A stretch of 45,926 nucleotides of DNA from an uncultured bacterium (GCA_903861715.1 CAIOVI010000038.1:1-45926), one strand, 5' to 3'. Positions 6,598 through 14,596 are shown, counted from the stretch's first letter. The notes: a model not told the origin generated them from the letters alone. A program made the numbers and translations.

Positions 6598-6624
6598 AAA
6601 AAGAGGCCTGGGGGCCTCTTTTTT
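6598..6624 (+). terminator. terminator after rubrerythrin
   Basis: AAAAAGAGGCC and GGCCTCTTTTTT form a perfect stem with a GC-rich base and T tract. Confidence 0.9.
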
Positions 6625-6781
6625 GGTGGAGAAAAGCTTTATCTGAGCCAAAAAGTGCAATTTAGGGTTGACAGAAGGCGGTTGGTGTGCTAAGTTTTTA
6701 AGTTGACAATTTTGGAGTTGTCGGCCTGGTCATTTGCGGAAAGTGCAGGGTAAATGCCGGTTAACAAGTAAAGATTACTAA

Positions 6782-7336
6782 ATGCGTATCATCAAGATTG
6801 CTTTGATCTTGTTGGGGTTGGCAGCAATGATGCTTCCAGAAATAACCTTGGCGAGTGAAACATCCAGTCCTGATACAAAAACCAATATAAATTTTAGTGG
6901 CGTCCCAGATTTTCTTTTGCCTAAACCAGTCTTGGCTGCTGAATTGACTAAAACAACCGATGAGGTAAAAACAGTTGAAGACCCTGAGAGCGAAGAAATT
7001 TTGGCCAAATGGAAAGCAAAACAAGTTGAAAGATGGGATAATCTTCCAACTGAACCTTTTACTATCAATGCTTCTGCTTACACAGCTTCGGCTGATGAGT
7101 GTGGAAACAGCAAGGGCATCACGGCTTCTGGCGCTAAAGTTAAAGCCAACAGAACCATTGCTTGTCCGTCAGTCTTTCCTTTCGGAGTCAAATTGAAAAT
7201 TGAGGGTTATGGAACTTTTGTCTGTGAAGATCGTGGGGGTGCGATCAAGGGAAACCACATCGATATCTACATGGAGACCAAAAAGGAAGCGTTTGCTTTT
7301 GGCAGACGAAGTTTGAATGCTACAATTGTGGAATAA
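6782..7336 (+). CDS. secreted 3D-domain (RlpA/MltA-like barrel) wall protein
   Basis: 184 residues. The N-terminus MRIIKIALILLGLAAMMLP is a signal peptide or anchor ending around ALA/SET. A linker of about 50 residues follows, then the 3D domain from about residue 95: INASAYTASADECGNSKGITASGAKVKANRTIACP, FPFGVKLKIEGYGTFVCEDRGGAIKGNHIDIYM, ending in FGRRSLNATIVE. The domain is a double-psi barrel found in lytic transglycosylases and spore or resuscitation factors; the Asp residues in CEDRGG and HIDIYM are the 3D signature. It probably cleaves or binds peptidoglycan outside the cell. Two TTGACA boxes lie upstream (6669 and 6703), but neither has a convincing -10. Confidence 0.85.
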   Translation: MRIIKIALILLGLAAMMLPEITLASETSSPDTKTNINFSGVPDFLLPKPVLAAELTKTTDEVKTVEDPESEEILAKWKAKQVERWDNLPTEPFTINASAYTASADECGNSKGITASGAKVKANRTIACPSVFPFGVKLKIEGYGTFVCEDRGGAIKGNHIDIYMETKKEAFAFGRRSLNATIVE

Positions 7337-7342
7337 GGAATC

Positions 7343-7371
7343 AAAAAACCTCGCTTGGGCGAGGTTTTTTT
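7343..7371 (+). terminator. terminator after the 3D-domain gene
   Basis: AAAAAACCTCGC and GCGAGGTTTTTTT form a strong stem-loop. Confidence 0.9.
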
Positions 7372-7425
7372 GTTTGACGCTGGAGTTAATTCTTGGTAAG
7401 CTTGGGTAAGTTCAATGATTGCGGA

Positions 7426-7455
7426 GAGAAAATTTAAAGGTCCGTTGGCGGAGCG
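7426..7455 (+). repeat. partial copy of the tRNA-Cys 5' region
   Basis: GAGAAAATTTAAAGGTCCGTTGGC, GAG and GG recur at 7546-7575, exactly 120 bases downstream, where they are the flank and first 17 bases of tRNA-Cys. The copy has two changes (GGCGGAGCGG versus GGCCGAGTGG) and runs out before the anticodon arm, so it is a truncated tRNA duplicate. Between the copies are two hairpins, GGGTTCC-AAAAA-GGAACCC and CTCAGT/ACTGAG. Confidence 0.75.
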
Positions 7456-7558
7456 GGCTTGATGCGAACAAATGAGCATTGAGCGGGTTCCAAAAAGGAA
7501 CCCAGGAACTCGAGGACAACTCAGTTTTTTGACTGAGGCTACGCTGAGAAAATTTAAA

Positions 7559-7629
7559 GGTCCGTTGGCCGAGTGGTTAGGCAGCGGTTTGCAAAACCGT
7601 GTACATCAGTTCAAATCTGGTACGGACCT
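7559..7629 (+). tRNA. tRNA-Cys(GCA)
   Basis: The acceptor stem GGTCCGT pairs with ACGGACC and the discriminator is T, the identity base typical of tRNA-Cys. The anticodon arm GCGGT-TTGCAAA-ACCGT gives GCA. CCA is not encoded. A weak promoter (TTGACG-17-TAAGCT, about 7374-7402) lies upstream of the duplicated fragment. Confidence 0.95.
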
Positions 7630-7654
7630 CAAATTGTTTTTTGATAAGGTGCAT

Positions 7655-7692
7655 GGTATACTTAAAAAGTTGTCAGTATAAATTCGTATACC
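7655..7692 (+). promoter_or_regulatory. inverted repeat at the HNH gene promoter
   Basis: GGTATAC (7655-7661) and GTATACC (7686-7692) face each other 24 bases apart, the second ending 3 bases before the ATG. Each half holds the palindrome GTATAC. A -10-like TATAAA lies between them at about 7677. This is the arrangement of an operator, but no regulator is known. Confidence 0.5.
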
Positions 7693-7695
7693 AGT

Positions 7696-8169
7696 ATGAA
7701 CAATAAAAGAAGTTGGACTGAAGATGAATTAAGAGGAGCAGTAAAAAAATCAACAAGCATTAGGCAAGTGTTGAAATTGTTAGGATTGAAATTGGCTGGT
7801 GGGAATTATACACAGATAAGTAAATATATAAAAGAATATAAAATATCCTCCAATCATTTTACGGGGAAAGCTTGGAATAAAGGAAAAAAATTGGATGTGA
7901 AGCCCAGGGTTGCATTAGTTGATATATTGAAAAAGGATAATTATTTTCAAAGTTATAAGCTTAAAAAAAGATTATTCGCTGCAAACTTAAAACCCATGCG
8001 CTGTGAAGAATGTGGCTGGGATAAAAGAACCTTAGATGACAGACTTCCATTGGAGTTGCACCACATTAATGGTGACTCAAAAGATAATAGAATTGAAAAT
8101 TTGATAGTGCTTTGTCCAAATTGTCACAGTCTAAAGCCTTCACATAGAGGACGCAATATTAAAAAATAA
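7696..8169 (+). CDS. HNH endonuclease with N-terminal helix-turn-helix
   Basis: 157 residues. Residues 1-55 (SWTEDELRGAVKKSTSIRQVLKLLG and GGNYTQISKYIKEYKI) form a DNA-binding helical module often found ahead of HNH domains in phage and mobile genes. The C-terminal half has the zinc-stabilised HNH fold: CEECGW, LPLELHHINGDSKDNRIENLIVLCPNCHS, with the catalytic HH and the two CxxC-like pairs. It sits between tRNA-Cys and tRNA-Leu(UAA), both of which carry partial duplicates, consistent with a mobile or homing gene that entered at tRNA loci. The function could also be restriction. The nuclease assignment is firm; its biological role is inferred. Confidence 0.88.
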   Translation: MNNKRSWTEDELRGAVKKSTSIRQVLKLLGLKLAGGNYTQISKYIKEYKISSNHFTGKAWNKGKKLDVKPRVALVDILKKDNYFQSYKLKKRLFAANLKPMRCEECGWDKRTLDDRLPLELHHINGDSKDNRIENLIVLCPNCHSLKPSHRGRNIKK

Positions 8170-8173
8170 ATTT

Positions 8174-8260
8174 GGGCGGATGATGAAATTGGTATACATT
8201 CGACACTTAAAATGTCGCGTCATTTATGGCATGCGGGTTCGAGTCCCGCTCCGCCCACCA
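8174..8260 (+). tRNA. tRNA-Leu(UAA), CCA encoded
   Basis: The acceptor stem GGGCGGA pairs with TCCGCCC and the discriminator is A, followed by encoded CCA. The anticodon arm CGACA-CTTAAAA-TGTCG gives UAA, with a class II variable arm. It starts only 4 bases after the HNH stop codon. Confidence 0.95.
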
Positions 8261-8343
8261 AAGAAAAAAATAAAAACAGGACTCGAACGAGCTCTGCTCA
8301 GGACAAGGAATGAGTGAGTGACGACGAACGAATGACGCGAAAG

Positions 8344-8359
8344 TCCCGCTCCGCCCACA
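8344..8359 (+). repeat. duplicate of the tRNA-Leu(UAA) 3' end
   Basis: GTCCCGCTCCGCCCAC is repeated exactly from 8243-8258, 101 bases downstream of the original. The interval contains GGACTCGAACGAG, which resembles the T-arm in reverse complement, and GAGTGAGTGACGACGAACGA. It resembles an att-like scar or a replication slippage product. Confidence 0.75.
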
Positions 8360-8361
8360 TA

Positions 8362-8387
8362 AAAAAGAGTTTTAAGACTCTTTTTTG
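8362..8387. terminator. bidirectional terminator between tRNA-Leu and the UDG gene
   Basis: AAAAAAGAGT and ACTCTTTTTT pair around TTTAAG. It serves the tRNA on the plus strand and overlaps the stop codon region of the glycosylase gene on the minus strand. Confidence 0.8.
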
Positions 8388-8956
8388 TTTTGGTTGAGAA
8401 TATTTGGAATTTTTTGAAAATCTTGAGTGAAGATGGCGCGGGTCTGGCGATTGATGCGGGCGGCAGCGGGGTGATGGAGGGGGAAAAGTTTTACTTTTCC
8501 AATTTTTTCAATATTTATTTCTGAAATGTCTCCATGTACCTGCGAAATTTTGGCTTGGGGCAGAAAATAGTTGAGAGCGTAGCGTCCAAGGGTGACAATT
8601 ATTTCAGGGTTGATAAGTTGGATTTGTTTTTCGAGCCAAGTTGAGCACGTTTGGATTTCAGTTGGAAGTGGATCGCGATTTTCTGGTGGTCGACATTTGC
8701 AAAGGTTGGTCAGATAGACATCTCCACGTTTTAACTGAATACTCTCAAGCATTTTGTCTAAAATTCTGCCAGTGCTGCCAACAAAAGGAATGCCTAGCTC
8801 ATCTTCTTTTTTGCCAGGTGCTTCACCGATAAACATGATTTTAGCTTGCGCATTTCCAGTTCCAAAAACCACGCGTTGGCAACCAGCTCGAAGAGAGCAT
8901 TGGGTGCATTGGGATATTTCCAAATTTAATTTTTCGAGTTGGGTTTGTTTGGACAT
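8372..8956 (-). CDS. uracil-DNA glycosylase, family 4 (Fe-S)
   Basis: Removes uracil from DNA as the first step of base excision repair. The motif CTQCSLRAGC near the N-terminus supplies two or more of the four Fe-S cysteines, with further Cys in LCKCRPPENR and TCSTW. Catalytic motif A is GEAPGKKEDELGIPFVGSTGRIL and motif B is HHPAAAR. The ORF track starts at 8989, but the first 11 residues (MYLIFYLFFKK) come from AT-rich repeat DNA; MSKQTQLEKL at 8956 fits the family. About 194 residues, normal length. A second repair enzyme, Nfo, lies nearby on the same strand. Confidence 0.9.
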   Translation of the reverse strand: MSKQTQLEKLNLEISQCTQCSLRAGCQRVVFGTGNAQAKIMFIGEAPGKKEDELGIPFVGSTGRILDKMLESIQLKRGDVYLTNLCKCRPPENRDPLPTEIQTCSTWLEKQIQLINPEIIVTLGRYALNYFLPQAKISQVHGDISEINIEKIGKVKLFPLHHPAAARINRQTRAIFTQDFQKIPNILNQNKKES

Positions 8957-8984
8957 TTTTTTAAAAAATAAATAAAATATAAGA

Positions 8985-9046
8985 TACAAACATCAAGATA
9001 CAAATTACAAACAAAATTCAATAATCAAAACTCAAAAAGCAGAACT
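8985..9046. repeat. GATACAA/CAATAATC repeat, single arm
   Basis: Degenerate repetition of AAGATACAA and ACAAAATTCAATAATCAAA, the same wording as at 10850-11041, 12650-12812, 32223-32399 and 41596-41742, but here only one arm is present. Confidence 0.6.
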
Positions 9047-9145
9047 CCTCTCTTTGGAAAAGAGAGGCTGGGAGAGATTCGAAAGACTTTCTTTATTTAA
9101 GTTAATTTTTCAAATCCCCCTCAATCCCCCTTTTCTAAAGGGGGA
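9047..9145. repeat. CCTCTCTTT/CCCCCTTTT hairpin repeat, copy 1
   Basis: It begins with hairpin CCTCTCTTTGGAAAAGAGAGG, runs through GGGAGAGATTCGAAAGA, and ends with AAATCCCCCTCAATCCCCC and hairpin CCCCCTTTTCTAAAGGGGG. Two further copies lie at 43789-43887 and 44781-44881. Confidence 0.75.
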
Positions 9146-9180
9146 AGAATTTTTTTTGGTTATTGTTGCTTGTTTTTTGG

Positions 9181-9720
9181 TTATTGTGGCAATTCATTGA
9201 TGCGAATGAGCTGAAATGAATTGTTGCTGGTGTTCCAAATGGCGAAGGTTGGGGGATAATATTGGTTGGCGACATTGCCGGGATTGAGCAGGGTGCAATT
9301 GTTGATAATCTCGGTCCAGGGTTTGTGAGTGTGGCCGTGAAAAACAAAGTCGTATTGTCCAGACTCACAGAGTTGCTTGGCAACTTCGGGATAGTGAACG
9401 AAGGCAACCCTATTGAAGGCTAAACCTTCGTCCGAAGGTTTAGCCTTCGGAATTTCAATCTTGCCAAAGTCTGGGAAAATTTGAATTTGTCCATACTGAT
9501 TATTTTTAAAATTATAATCTGCGATGTGGCCTTCATCCATGTTGCCAAAAGTCAAAAAGATTTCACCAGCAAAGTTCTTGTTGATGAAATCCAAAGTTTC
9601 AAGAGTGGCCAAATCCCCACAGTGAATCATTTTTTCAACTTTCTGCTCGCGACAATAATCCAAAACCTTTTTGAGGTTTGGGAGGTTGTCATGGGTGTCA
9701 GCGAGGATGGCTATGAGCAT
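9181..9720 (-). CDS. YfcE/MJ0936-type metallophosphoesterase
   Basis: Calcineurin-like phosphodiesterase of the small YfcE/MJ0936 group, 179 residues. The metal ligands are visible in order: LADTHDN, HCGDLAT, FGNMDEG, FVHYPEV (variant position) and GHTHKPW, ending with NPGNVAN. Around residues 90-102 the sequence IPKAKPSDEGLAFN is encoded by a perfect 16-bp inverted repeat and looks like an in-frame insertion in a surface loop. True substrate unknown. It may share a transcript with nfo upstream, 226 bases away, and the UDG gene downstream. Confidence 0.88.
   Translation of the reverse strand: MLIAILADTHDNLPNLKKVLDYCREQKVEKMIHCGDLATLETLDFINKNFAGEIFLTFGNMDEGHIADYNFKNNQYGQIQIFPDFGKIEIPKAKPSDEGLAFNRVAFVHYPEVAKQLCESGQYDFVFHGHTHKPWTEIINNCTLLNPGNVANQYYPPTFAIWNTSNNSFQLIRINELPQ
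9415..9448. repeat. perfect palindromic element inside the metallophosphoesterase gene
   Basis: GAAGGCTAAACCTTCG (9415-9430), 2 bases, then CGAAGGTTTAGCCTTC (9433-9448). The element keeps the reading frame and adds about 12 residues. Confidence 0.85.
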
Positions 9721-9946
9721 AAAATTAAAGGGGATTAAGGGGATTAAAGGGAAAAATGGGTGGAAGAAGAAGCATTAAGCCGGCCGGGGTGTTTAGGGAA
9801 TCTGGGGATGAGGGGGGGTGTTCGGGAGAATCGGGATGATTGTCGATTGTTTGGGCGCTTGGGGATGTTGGGGATGCTGCGCTCCCATCCGCCTTGAGGC
9901 ACCTTCTCTCTGCCTTATCGGCAGACGAGCCAGGGGGAGAAGGAAA
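9721..9946. other. G-rich spacer between nfo and the metallophosphoesterase gene
   Basis: No gene is seen. The plus strand is made of G-rich words (GGGGATTAAGGGGATTAAAGGG, GGGGATGAGGGGGGG, TTGGGGATGTTGGGGATG) with possible G-quadruplex runs; the transcribed strand is the C-rich complement. Near 9903-9943 CCTTCTC pairs with GAGAAGG around TGCC-TTATC-GGCA. GCCGGCCGG occurs at about 9779. Confidence 0.5.
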
Positions 9947-10774
9947 CTAGGAAGCGCTGCGCAAATTTTTGAGGAGTTCAATGTCTTTCATAACTCCTTC
10001 ATGTGGAGTTTCCAAAATCATGGAAATGTTTTTTGCTTGGGCGAAGGTGACGATGTTTTTGAAAGCCTCCTGTCCGATAAGACCTTTACCAATGTGTTCG
10101 TGGCGATCTTTGTTGGAGGCTAGCTCAGTCTTCGAATCATTGGCATGAATGAGTTTAATTTTGTCCAGACCTATTTCAGAGTCGATTTTTTGCAGAGTGT
10201 TTTGGAAATCTCGCCAATCATAACCAGAGGCAAAAGAGTGCTGAGTGTCGAGGCAAATGCCTACTAGCTTGGGGTGGTTTACGCCTTTGATAATTTCAGC
10301 AATTTGAGAAAATTTCGAGCCCATTATTTTTCCGGCACCGGCAGCATTTTCAATCAGAAGTTCAGTTGATCCAGCGTAGCCTTCCAGAGATTTTTTCAGT
10401 GCTTCGATAGTTTTTGCGTTTGCTTCTTTTTCTGGAAGTTGCCCCGCACTGCCAAGGTGAGTCATGACATATTTGGCGCCGAGCAAGCTGGCACGCTCAA
10501 GCTCATCACGCAGGACACTGATTGAGCCATAGCGGATGCGATTGTTTTCAGAGGCAAAATTGATGTAATACGGTGTGTGAACAACAACTTCTTTAATTTT
10601 AAATTTTAAATTTGAAATTTTAAATTGCTCGCAGATTTTAGGTGTTAGCTCAGGGGCTTTGCCGCCTTGGGGTGAGCGCGTGAAAATTTGCATCGCTTCA
10701 GCTCCAAGAGTGGCAGCTCGCTCTGGCGCTTTGAAAACTCCCCCTGCAATTGAAACGTGACAACCTATGAACAT
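9947..10774 (-). CDS. nfo: endonuclease IV (AP endonuclease)
   Basis: Cuts DNA 5' to abasic sites; works after the uracil glycosylase. 275 residues forming a TIM barrel. Family signatures visible in order: IGCHVSIAGG, QIFTRSPQG, VVVHTPYYINFAS, HLGSAG, LLIENAAGAG, ICLDTQHSFASGYDW, LIHANDSK, DRHEHIGKGLIG and ILETPHE, containing the zinc ligands (His, Glu, Asp, His). The stretch FKISNLKFKIKE before VVVH is encoded by AATTTCAAATTTAAAATTTA, the same AT-rich wording as the intergenic repeats, so a repeat may have been absorbed into the gene. The ATG at 10774 lacks a Shine-Dalgarno. Confidence 0.95.
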   Translation of the reverse strand: MFIGCHVSIAGGVFKAPERAATLGAEAMQIFTRSPQGGKAPELTPKICEQFKISNLKFKIKEVVVHTPYYINFASENNRIRYGSISVLRDELERASLLGAKYVMTHLGSAGQLPEKEANAKTIEALKKSLEGYAGSTELLIENAAGAGKIMGSKFSQIAEIIKGVNHPKLVGICLDTQHSFASGYDWRDFQNTLQKIDSEIGLDKIKLIHANDSKTELASNKDRHEHIGKGLIGQEAFKNIVTFAQAKNISMILETPHEGVMKDIELLKNLRSAS

Positions 10775-10849
10775 AAATTTAAATTTATTTTTTTATATTT
10801 CTATTGTAGCAGAATAAGGTCGTTTTGTTTATTAAAAAAGCTCTTAATT

Positions 10850-11041
10850 TACAATAAACAAAACACAAGCACCAAGAGCATGGCATTCAAATTAAGAATG
10901 TAGTCGTTAAAAGACAAACACCAAGATACAATAACCAAACAATTTTCAATAACCAAAATCCAAATTACAAACTGTTTGAGTATTGATTTTTTGAATTTGA
11001 GATTTGATTGGTTATTGTTTCTTGTATCTTGGTTATTGATT
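10850..11041. repeat. two-armed GATACAATAACC inverted repeat
   Basis: The left arm (about 10900-10970) holds ACACCAAGATACAATAACCAA, CAATTTTCAATAACCAAAA and TCCAAATTACAAA. The right arm (10981-11041) holds TTGATTGGTTATTG, TTCTTGTATCTTGGTTATTG. The arms are complementary and would fold into a long imperfect hairpin between nfo and nrnA. Confidence 0.7.
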
Positions 11042-12001
11042 TTAAACTATTTCCCACCCGGTTTCGGTTTCTTTGATTTGGCCTTTTACTTCGAAGCCGC
11101 TGGCGAGTTTGTGACCGCCACCGCCAAAGAGATGGGCAATTTCAGAGACATCAACGCCTTTGTATTGTTCGCTACGCAGACTGCCCTTGATTGAGCCACC
11201 TTCACGTTCGGAGAGCACGAGGGAAAATTTGGTGCCGGGCACCGTGTTGAGAATGGAAGCCACTTGGCCGATGTCTTCAGTTGAAGCGTGACATTGCTCG
11301 ATGTCTTGCAGGGTTAGAACAGTGGAGATGAGTCCATTTTTGGGATTGATTTTGGCTTTTTCAAAAGCCAAGCCCCAAAGTTTCAGTGTTGAAAGTTTTT
11401 TGTTGGCAAAAGAAACTTGAATGATTTTGGCAAAAGAAGCACCCTTTTTCATGAGGTCAGAAGAAATTTCCAGCACACGGGTGGAAGTGTTGGAATGTTG
11501 AAAATTGCCAGTGTCAGAAAGGACGCCAATCATTAAATAGGTGGCGATGTTTTTGGTGATTTGGATATTTTGAGAAATTAAATATTCATAGATCAATTCG
11601 CAAGCGGAAGAGCTGGTGGCATCCAAAATGACTACATCGGCCGAGATGGTGATGTCGGGGTGATGATCAATGACGATGGTGGCAGTTTTTGCTGGCAAGC
11701 TCGGCGAAATTTCTTGGAAACCCCGCTCCACACTGTCGCAAGCAATGACGGCATCATAACTTTTTAAATCAAGTTCAGTAGGAGTTTTAAAGGTATAATC
11801 CGTCAGTGATTCAAGAAAAGTTGGCAGTGGGTCATTGCAAGCGATATCAACGTTTTTTTTGAGAGAAGTGAGATATTCTTTCATCGCTAGCACGCTGCCA
11901 GCGGTGTCGCCGTCTGGGCCACTGTGCGCGAACAGCAAAATCCGTTGCGATTTTTGAATCACGTAGGCAAGGGTTTTAAATTCGGTGGTAAAATTTTTCA
12001 T
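11042..12001 (-). CDS. DHH-family phosphoesterase (NrnA-like)
   Basis: Likely degrades nanoRNA, pAp or cyclic dinucleotide products. 319 residues. DHH domain: LLFAHSGPDGDTAGS (motif I, metal-binding), VIACDSVERG (motif II), VIDHHPD (motif III, DHH) and GVLSDTGNFQHSNT (motif IV). The C-terminal DHHA1 domain ends in FGGGGHKLASGFEVKG, the substrate-binding glycine loop. All catalytic residues appear intact. In many bacteria nrnA follows rbfA and infB, and here too it is downstream of rbfA on the same strand, but a giant inverted repeat and a terminator lie between them. Confidence 0.9.
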   Translation of the reverse strand: MKNFTTEFKTLAYVIQKSQRILLFAHSGPDGDTAGSVLAMKEYLTSLKKNVDIACNDPLPTFLESLTDYTFKTPTELDLKSYDAVIACDSVERGFQEISPSLPAKTATIVIDHHPDITISADVVILDATSSSACELIYEYLISQNIQITKNIATYLMIGVLSDTGNFQHSNTSTRVLEISSDLMKKGASFAKIIQVSFANKKLSTLKLWGLAFEKAKINPKNGLISTVLTLQDIEQCHASTEDIGQVASILNTVPGTKFSLVLSEREGGSIKGSLRSEQYKGVDVSEIAHLFGGGGHKLASGFEVKGQIKETETGWEIV

Positions 12002-12025
12002 TAGAGTATTTTTTTGAGAATCTGG

Positions 12026-12206
12026 AAATTATTTGAGAATTAAATTTTTCTCAAAATATCCTCACCGCTCTTTCTTTTTTAACTAAAATTTTCCCTGCCT
12101 CGACGGTAGGCGGGCCTCAATCAACGGCAACCAATGGAAAATTTTAGAAAAAAGAAAGGCTTGCTCAAGCAATATATTTTTCAAAAAATTTATTCTCAAA
12201 TAATTT
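12026..12206. repeat. large nested inverted repeat between nrnA and rbfA
   Basis: The outer stem AAATTATTTGAGAAT (12026-12040) is perfectly complementary to ATTCTCAAATAATTT (12192-12206). An inner stem pairs TTTCTTTTTTAACTAAAATTTTCC with GGAAAATTTTAGAAAAAAGAAA, and the tip holds CCTGCCTCGACGGTAGGCGGG. The total is about 180 bases with no gene. Confidence 0.75.
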
Positions 12207-12235
12207 TAAACTTGTTCGTACTAAAACTTTGAAAG

Positions 12236-12268
12236 AAAAATCTTAAACCAACAAGGTTTAAGATTTTT
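12236..12268 (-). terminator. terminator after rbfA
   Basis: AAAAATCTTAAACC and GGTTTAAGATTTTT form a perfect 14-bp stem around AACAA, usable in both directions. Confidence 0.85.
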
Positions 12269-12299
12269 CGTAAATCCTGAAATGATAAAAAGTGGGATT

Positions 12300-12629
12300 T
12301 TAAATCTGCAAAAGAATTTTTTCAATCTCGTCAGCTTTTTCCTCAGTTTCATCAATTTGAAAAACTAATCTTGGCAAGGGCTTTAAAACTAATTTTCGGT
12401 TGAGGGCGCCTTGAATGGAATATTTTTCCTTGGTGATTGTCTTGAGAGCATAGTTGGATTCCTTAAAAGGGAAAACACTCAGCGACACTCGAGTATAGCG
12501 GAGATCGGGAGTCGTGTCAACCTTTGAAATGGTCACAAAAACGCCTAGTTTAAGACTAAGCTCACGTTGCAAAATTTCTCCCAGATAGCTCTGGATGAGT
12601 TTATTTAGTTTGATGATGCGTTGAGACAT
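12300..12629 (-). CDS. rbfA: ribosome-binding factor A
   Basis: Binds the 30S subunit and helps late 16S rRNA maturation. The KH-like fold is recognisable from QRIIKLNKLIQSYLGEILQREL, FVTISKVDTTPDLRYTRVSLSVFP and ALNRKLVLKPLPRLVFQIDETEEKADEIEKIL. The ORF track starts at 12689, but residues 1-20 (MKFVWLLYLGYFSLF...) are translated repeat DNA; MSQRIIKLNK at 12629 is the natural start. About 109 residues, normal. It follows infB, the usual operon partner, with a 185-base repeat-filled gap. Confidence 0.9.
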   Translation of the reverse strand: MSQRIIKLNKLIQSYLGEILQRELSLKLGVFVTISKVDTTPDLRYTRVSLSVFPFKESNYALKTITKEKYSIQGALNRKLVLKPLPRLVFQIDETEEKADEIEKILLQI

Positions 12630-12649
12630 AGGATGAAAGTTAATAAACA

Positions 12650-12812
12650 ATGAAAAATAACCAAGATACAATAACCAAACAAATTTCAATAATCAAAACT
12701 CAAACATTCAAATTCTTTGTATCTTTGGATCTTGGAAGTTGAAATTTATTTGGTTATTGTATCTTGGTTATTGTATCTTAAGTGCTATACTCTTGGTGTT
12801 TGTATCTTGTAA
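12650..12812. repeat. two-armed GATACAATAACC inverted repeat between infB and rbfA
   Basis: The left arm is AACCAAGATACAATAACCAA, AAATTTCAATAATCAAAACT. The right arm is AATTTATTTGGTTATTG, TATCTTGGTTATTGTATCTT. Same family as 10850-11041, 32223-32399 and 41596-41742. Its right end reaches the stop codon region of infB. Confidence 0.7.
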
Positions 12813-12814
12813 GG

Positions 12815-14596
12815 CTATAGGGTTCTTTTTTTCTCTTCCTCGGTGTAGGCCACGAGGGTGTCGCCCTCTTTGATTTTGATGTCGCCTTCGAAGACCACGC
12901 CGCATTCATTGCCTTGGCCGACTTCGGTGGTTGGTTTTTTGTCTTGTTGCAGATTTTCAATTTTTCCTCGGCCGATGATTTCACCTTCACGCTTGACTTC
13001 AATCAAGGCATTCTTGCTGATTTTGCCTTCACTGACTCGTCCGCCGACAATCATGTCGCGTTTGCCAGTTTTGAAAATTGCCAAAACGGAAACCAGTCCA
13101 AGATCGGTGCGCACGATTTCAGGTGGCAACATTTCGATGATAATTTTTTTGACTTCTTCGACAAGTTCATAGATGATTTTGAAATTTTTGATGGCAACCC
13201 CGCTTGATTCCGCTAGTCTTTTGGCCACTGGAGTGGTTTCAACATTGAAGCCAAAAATGATGGCCTGCGAAGGGGCGCCAATTTTGACATCCGATTCAGT
13301 CACGTTGCCAACCCCGGTTTCGGCATAATTGACAATAACCTCATCAGTCTTGAGCGTTGAAATGATTTGTTGAATGGCTTCAAGTGAACCTTGAACATCA
13401 GCTTTCAGAATGATGTTGAGTTTTTGAATCTTGTCATCTTCAATGATGCGCATCAATTTTTGAGAAGTGACTTTTTCTTTTCTTTCAATTAAACCGCCCG
13501 AAAATTCTTTTGATTTGAGTCTGGCAATGGATTTACCGCTGACCACCTGCAAAATGTCGTTGGTGTTGGGAGTGTCTCCAAGGCCCATGATGGTGATTGG
13601 GGTCGAGGGTCCGGCGGTTGGAAGATTGCGACCACTGAAGTCCTCAATTTTTTTGATGCGGCCATAAGTGGTTCCAGCTGTCACGTCTTGCCCAACTTTC
13701 AAGGTTCCAGTTTTGACCAAAACTGTGGCAATTGGACCTTTTTGAGGATCCAAATTTGATTCAAGCACCACGGCCAGGCCATCTCGTTTATCATCAGCTC
13801 GGAAATCTTCCATTTCGGCCACCAATAGAATGCTTTCGAGCAAATCTTCAATGCCAATGTTTTGTTTGGCACTGATTTCGGCGCTCATGACGTTGCCACC
13901 CCATTGTTCAAGCAAAATTCCGTTGTCAGCCAATTCTTGTTTGACTCTTGGCAAGTTAGCCTCTTGTTTGTCGATTTTATTGATCGCCACCACGGTTGGA
14001 ATTTTTTTGTCTTTGAGATAGGTGATAACTTCTTTGGTTTGAGGACGCACGCCGTCGTCGGCTGCTACTACCAAGACAGCGATATCAGCAATGCTTACGC
14101 CGCGCTCACGCATGCCAGAAAAAGCTTCATGGCCAGGGGTGTCGATGAACGTGATGAGTTGACCTTTCTTTTTGACTTGATAGGCGCTGATGTGCTGTGT
14201 GATGCCACCAGCTTCTTTGGCGGCGACGCTGGCTTTGCGGATAGTGTCGAGCAAAGTTGTTTTGCCGTGATCAACGTGACCCAAAATGGTCACAACTGGC
14301 GGACGGGGACGCAGATTTTTGCCAGATTCTTTTTCTTTTTTGCAAATATCAATCAATTTTTCCAAGGTAATGGTTTCACTGTCGGAAACTTCCAAATCAG
14401 CCTCGGTTTCAAATCCCAAGTCTTGAGCAATAATGGTAGCGGTGTCAAAATCAATTTCTTCGTTGATGGTGGCCAGGATGTTGTTTTTGAGCAGCTCGGT
14501 GATGACTTGCGAAACTGGCAAAGCAAGCAGTTGGCTGAACTTTTTGATGGTAACGCTTTGAGGCAATTTAACAAGTTTTTTGGGTGGCTGGGTCAT
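12815..14596 (-). CDS. infB: translation initiation factor IF-2
   Basis: GTPase that brings initiator tRNA to the 30S subunit. 593 residues, a short IF-2 with almost no N-terminal extension. Residues 1-75 are the IF2-N region ([24 protein letters not shown]). The G domain has G1 [13 protein letters not shown]3 [15 protein letters not shown] and G4 NKIDKQ. Domains II to IV follow, ending [24 protein letters not shown]. The Met at 14596 gives the full IF2-N helix. It is 37 bases downstream of the DUF4446 gene and shares its promoter. Confidence 0.97.
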   Translation of the reverse strand: MTQPPKKLVKLPQSVTIKKFSQLLALPVSQVITELLKNNILATINEEIDFDTATIIAQDLGFETEADLEVSDSETITLEKLIDICKKEKESGKNLRPRPPVVTILGHVDHGKTTLLDTIRKASVAAKEAGGITQHISAYQVKKKGQLITFIDTPGHEAFSGMRERGVSIADIAVLVVAADDGVRPQTKEVITYLKDKKIPTVVAINKIDKQEANLPRVKQELADNGILLEQWGGNVMSAEISAKQNIGIEDLLESILLVAEMEDFRADDKRDGLAVVLESNLDPQKGPIATVLVKTGTLKVGQDVTAGTTYGRIKKIEDFSGRNLPTAGPSTPITIMGLGDTPNTNDILQVVSGKSIARLKSKEFSGGLIERKEKVTSQKLMRIIEDDKIQKLNIILKADVQGSLEAIQQIISTLKTDEVIVNYAETGVGNVTESDVKIGAPSQAIIFGFNVETTPVAKRLAESSGVAIKNFKIIYELVEEVKKIIIEMLPPEIVRTDLGLVSVLAIFKTGKRDMIVGGRVSEGKISKNALIEVKREGEIIGRGKIENLQQDKKPTTEVGQGNECGVVFEGDIKIKEGDTLVAYTEEEKKRTL

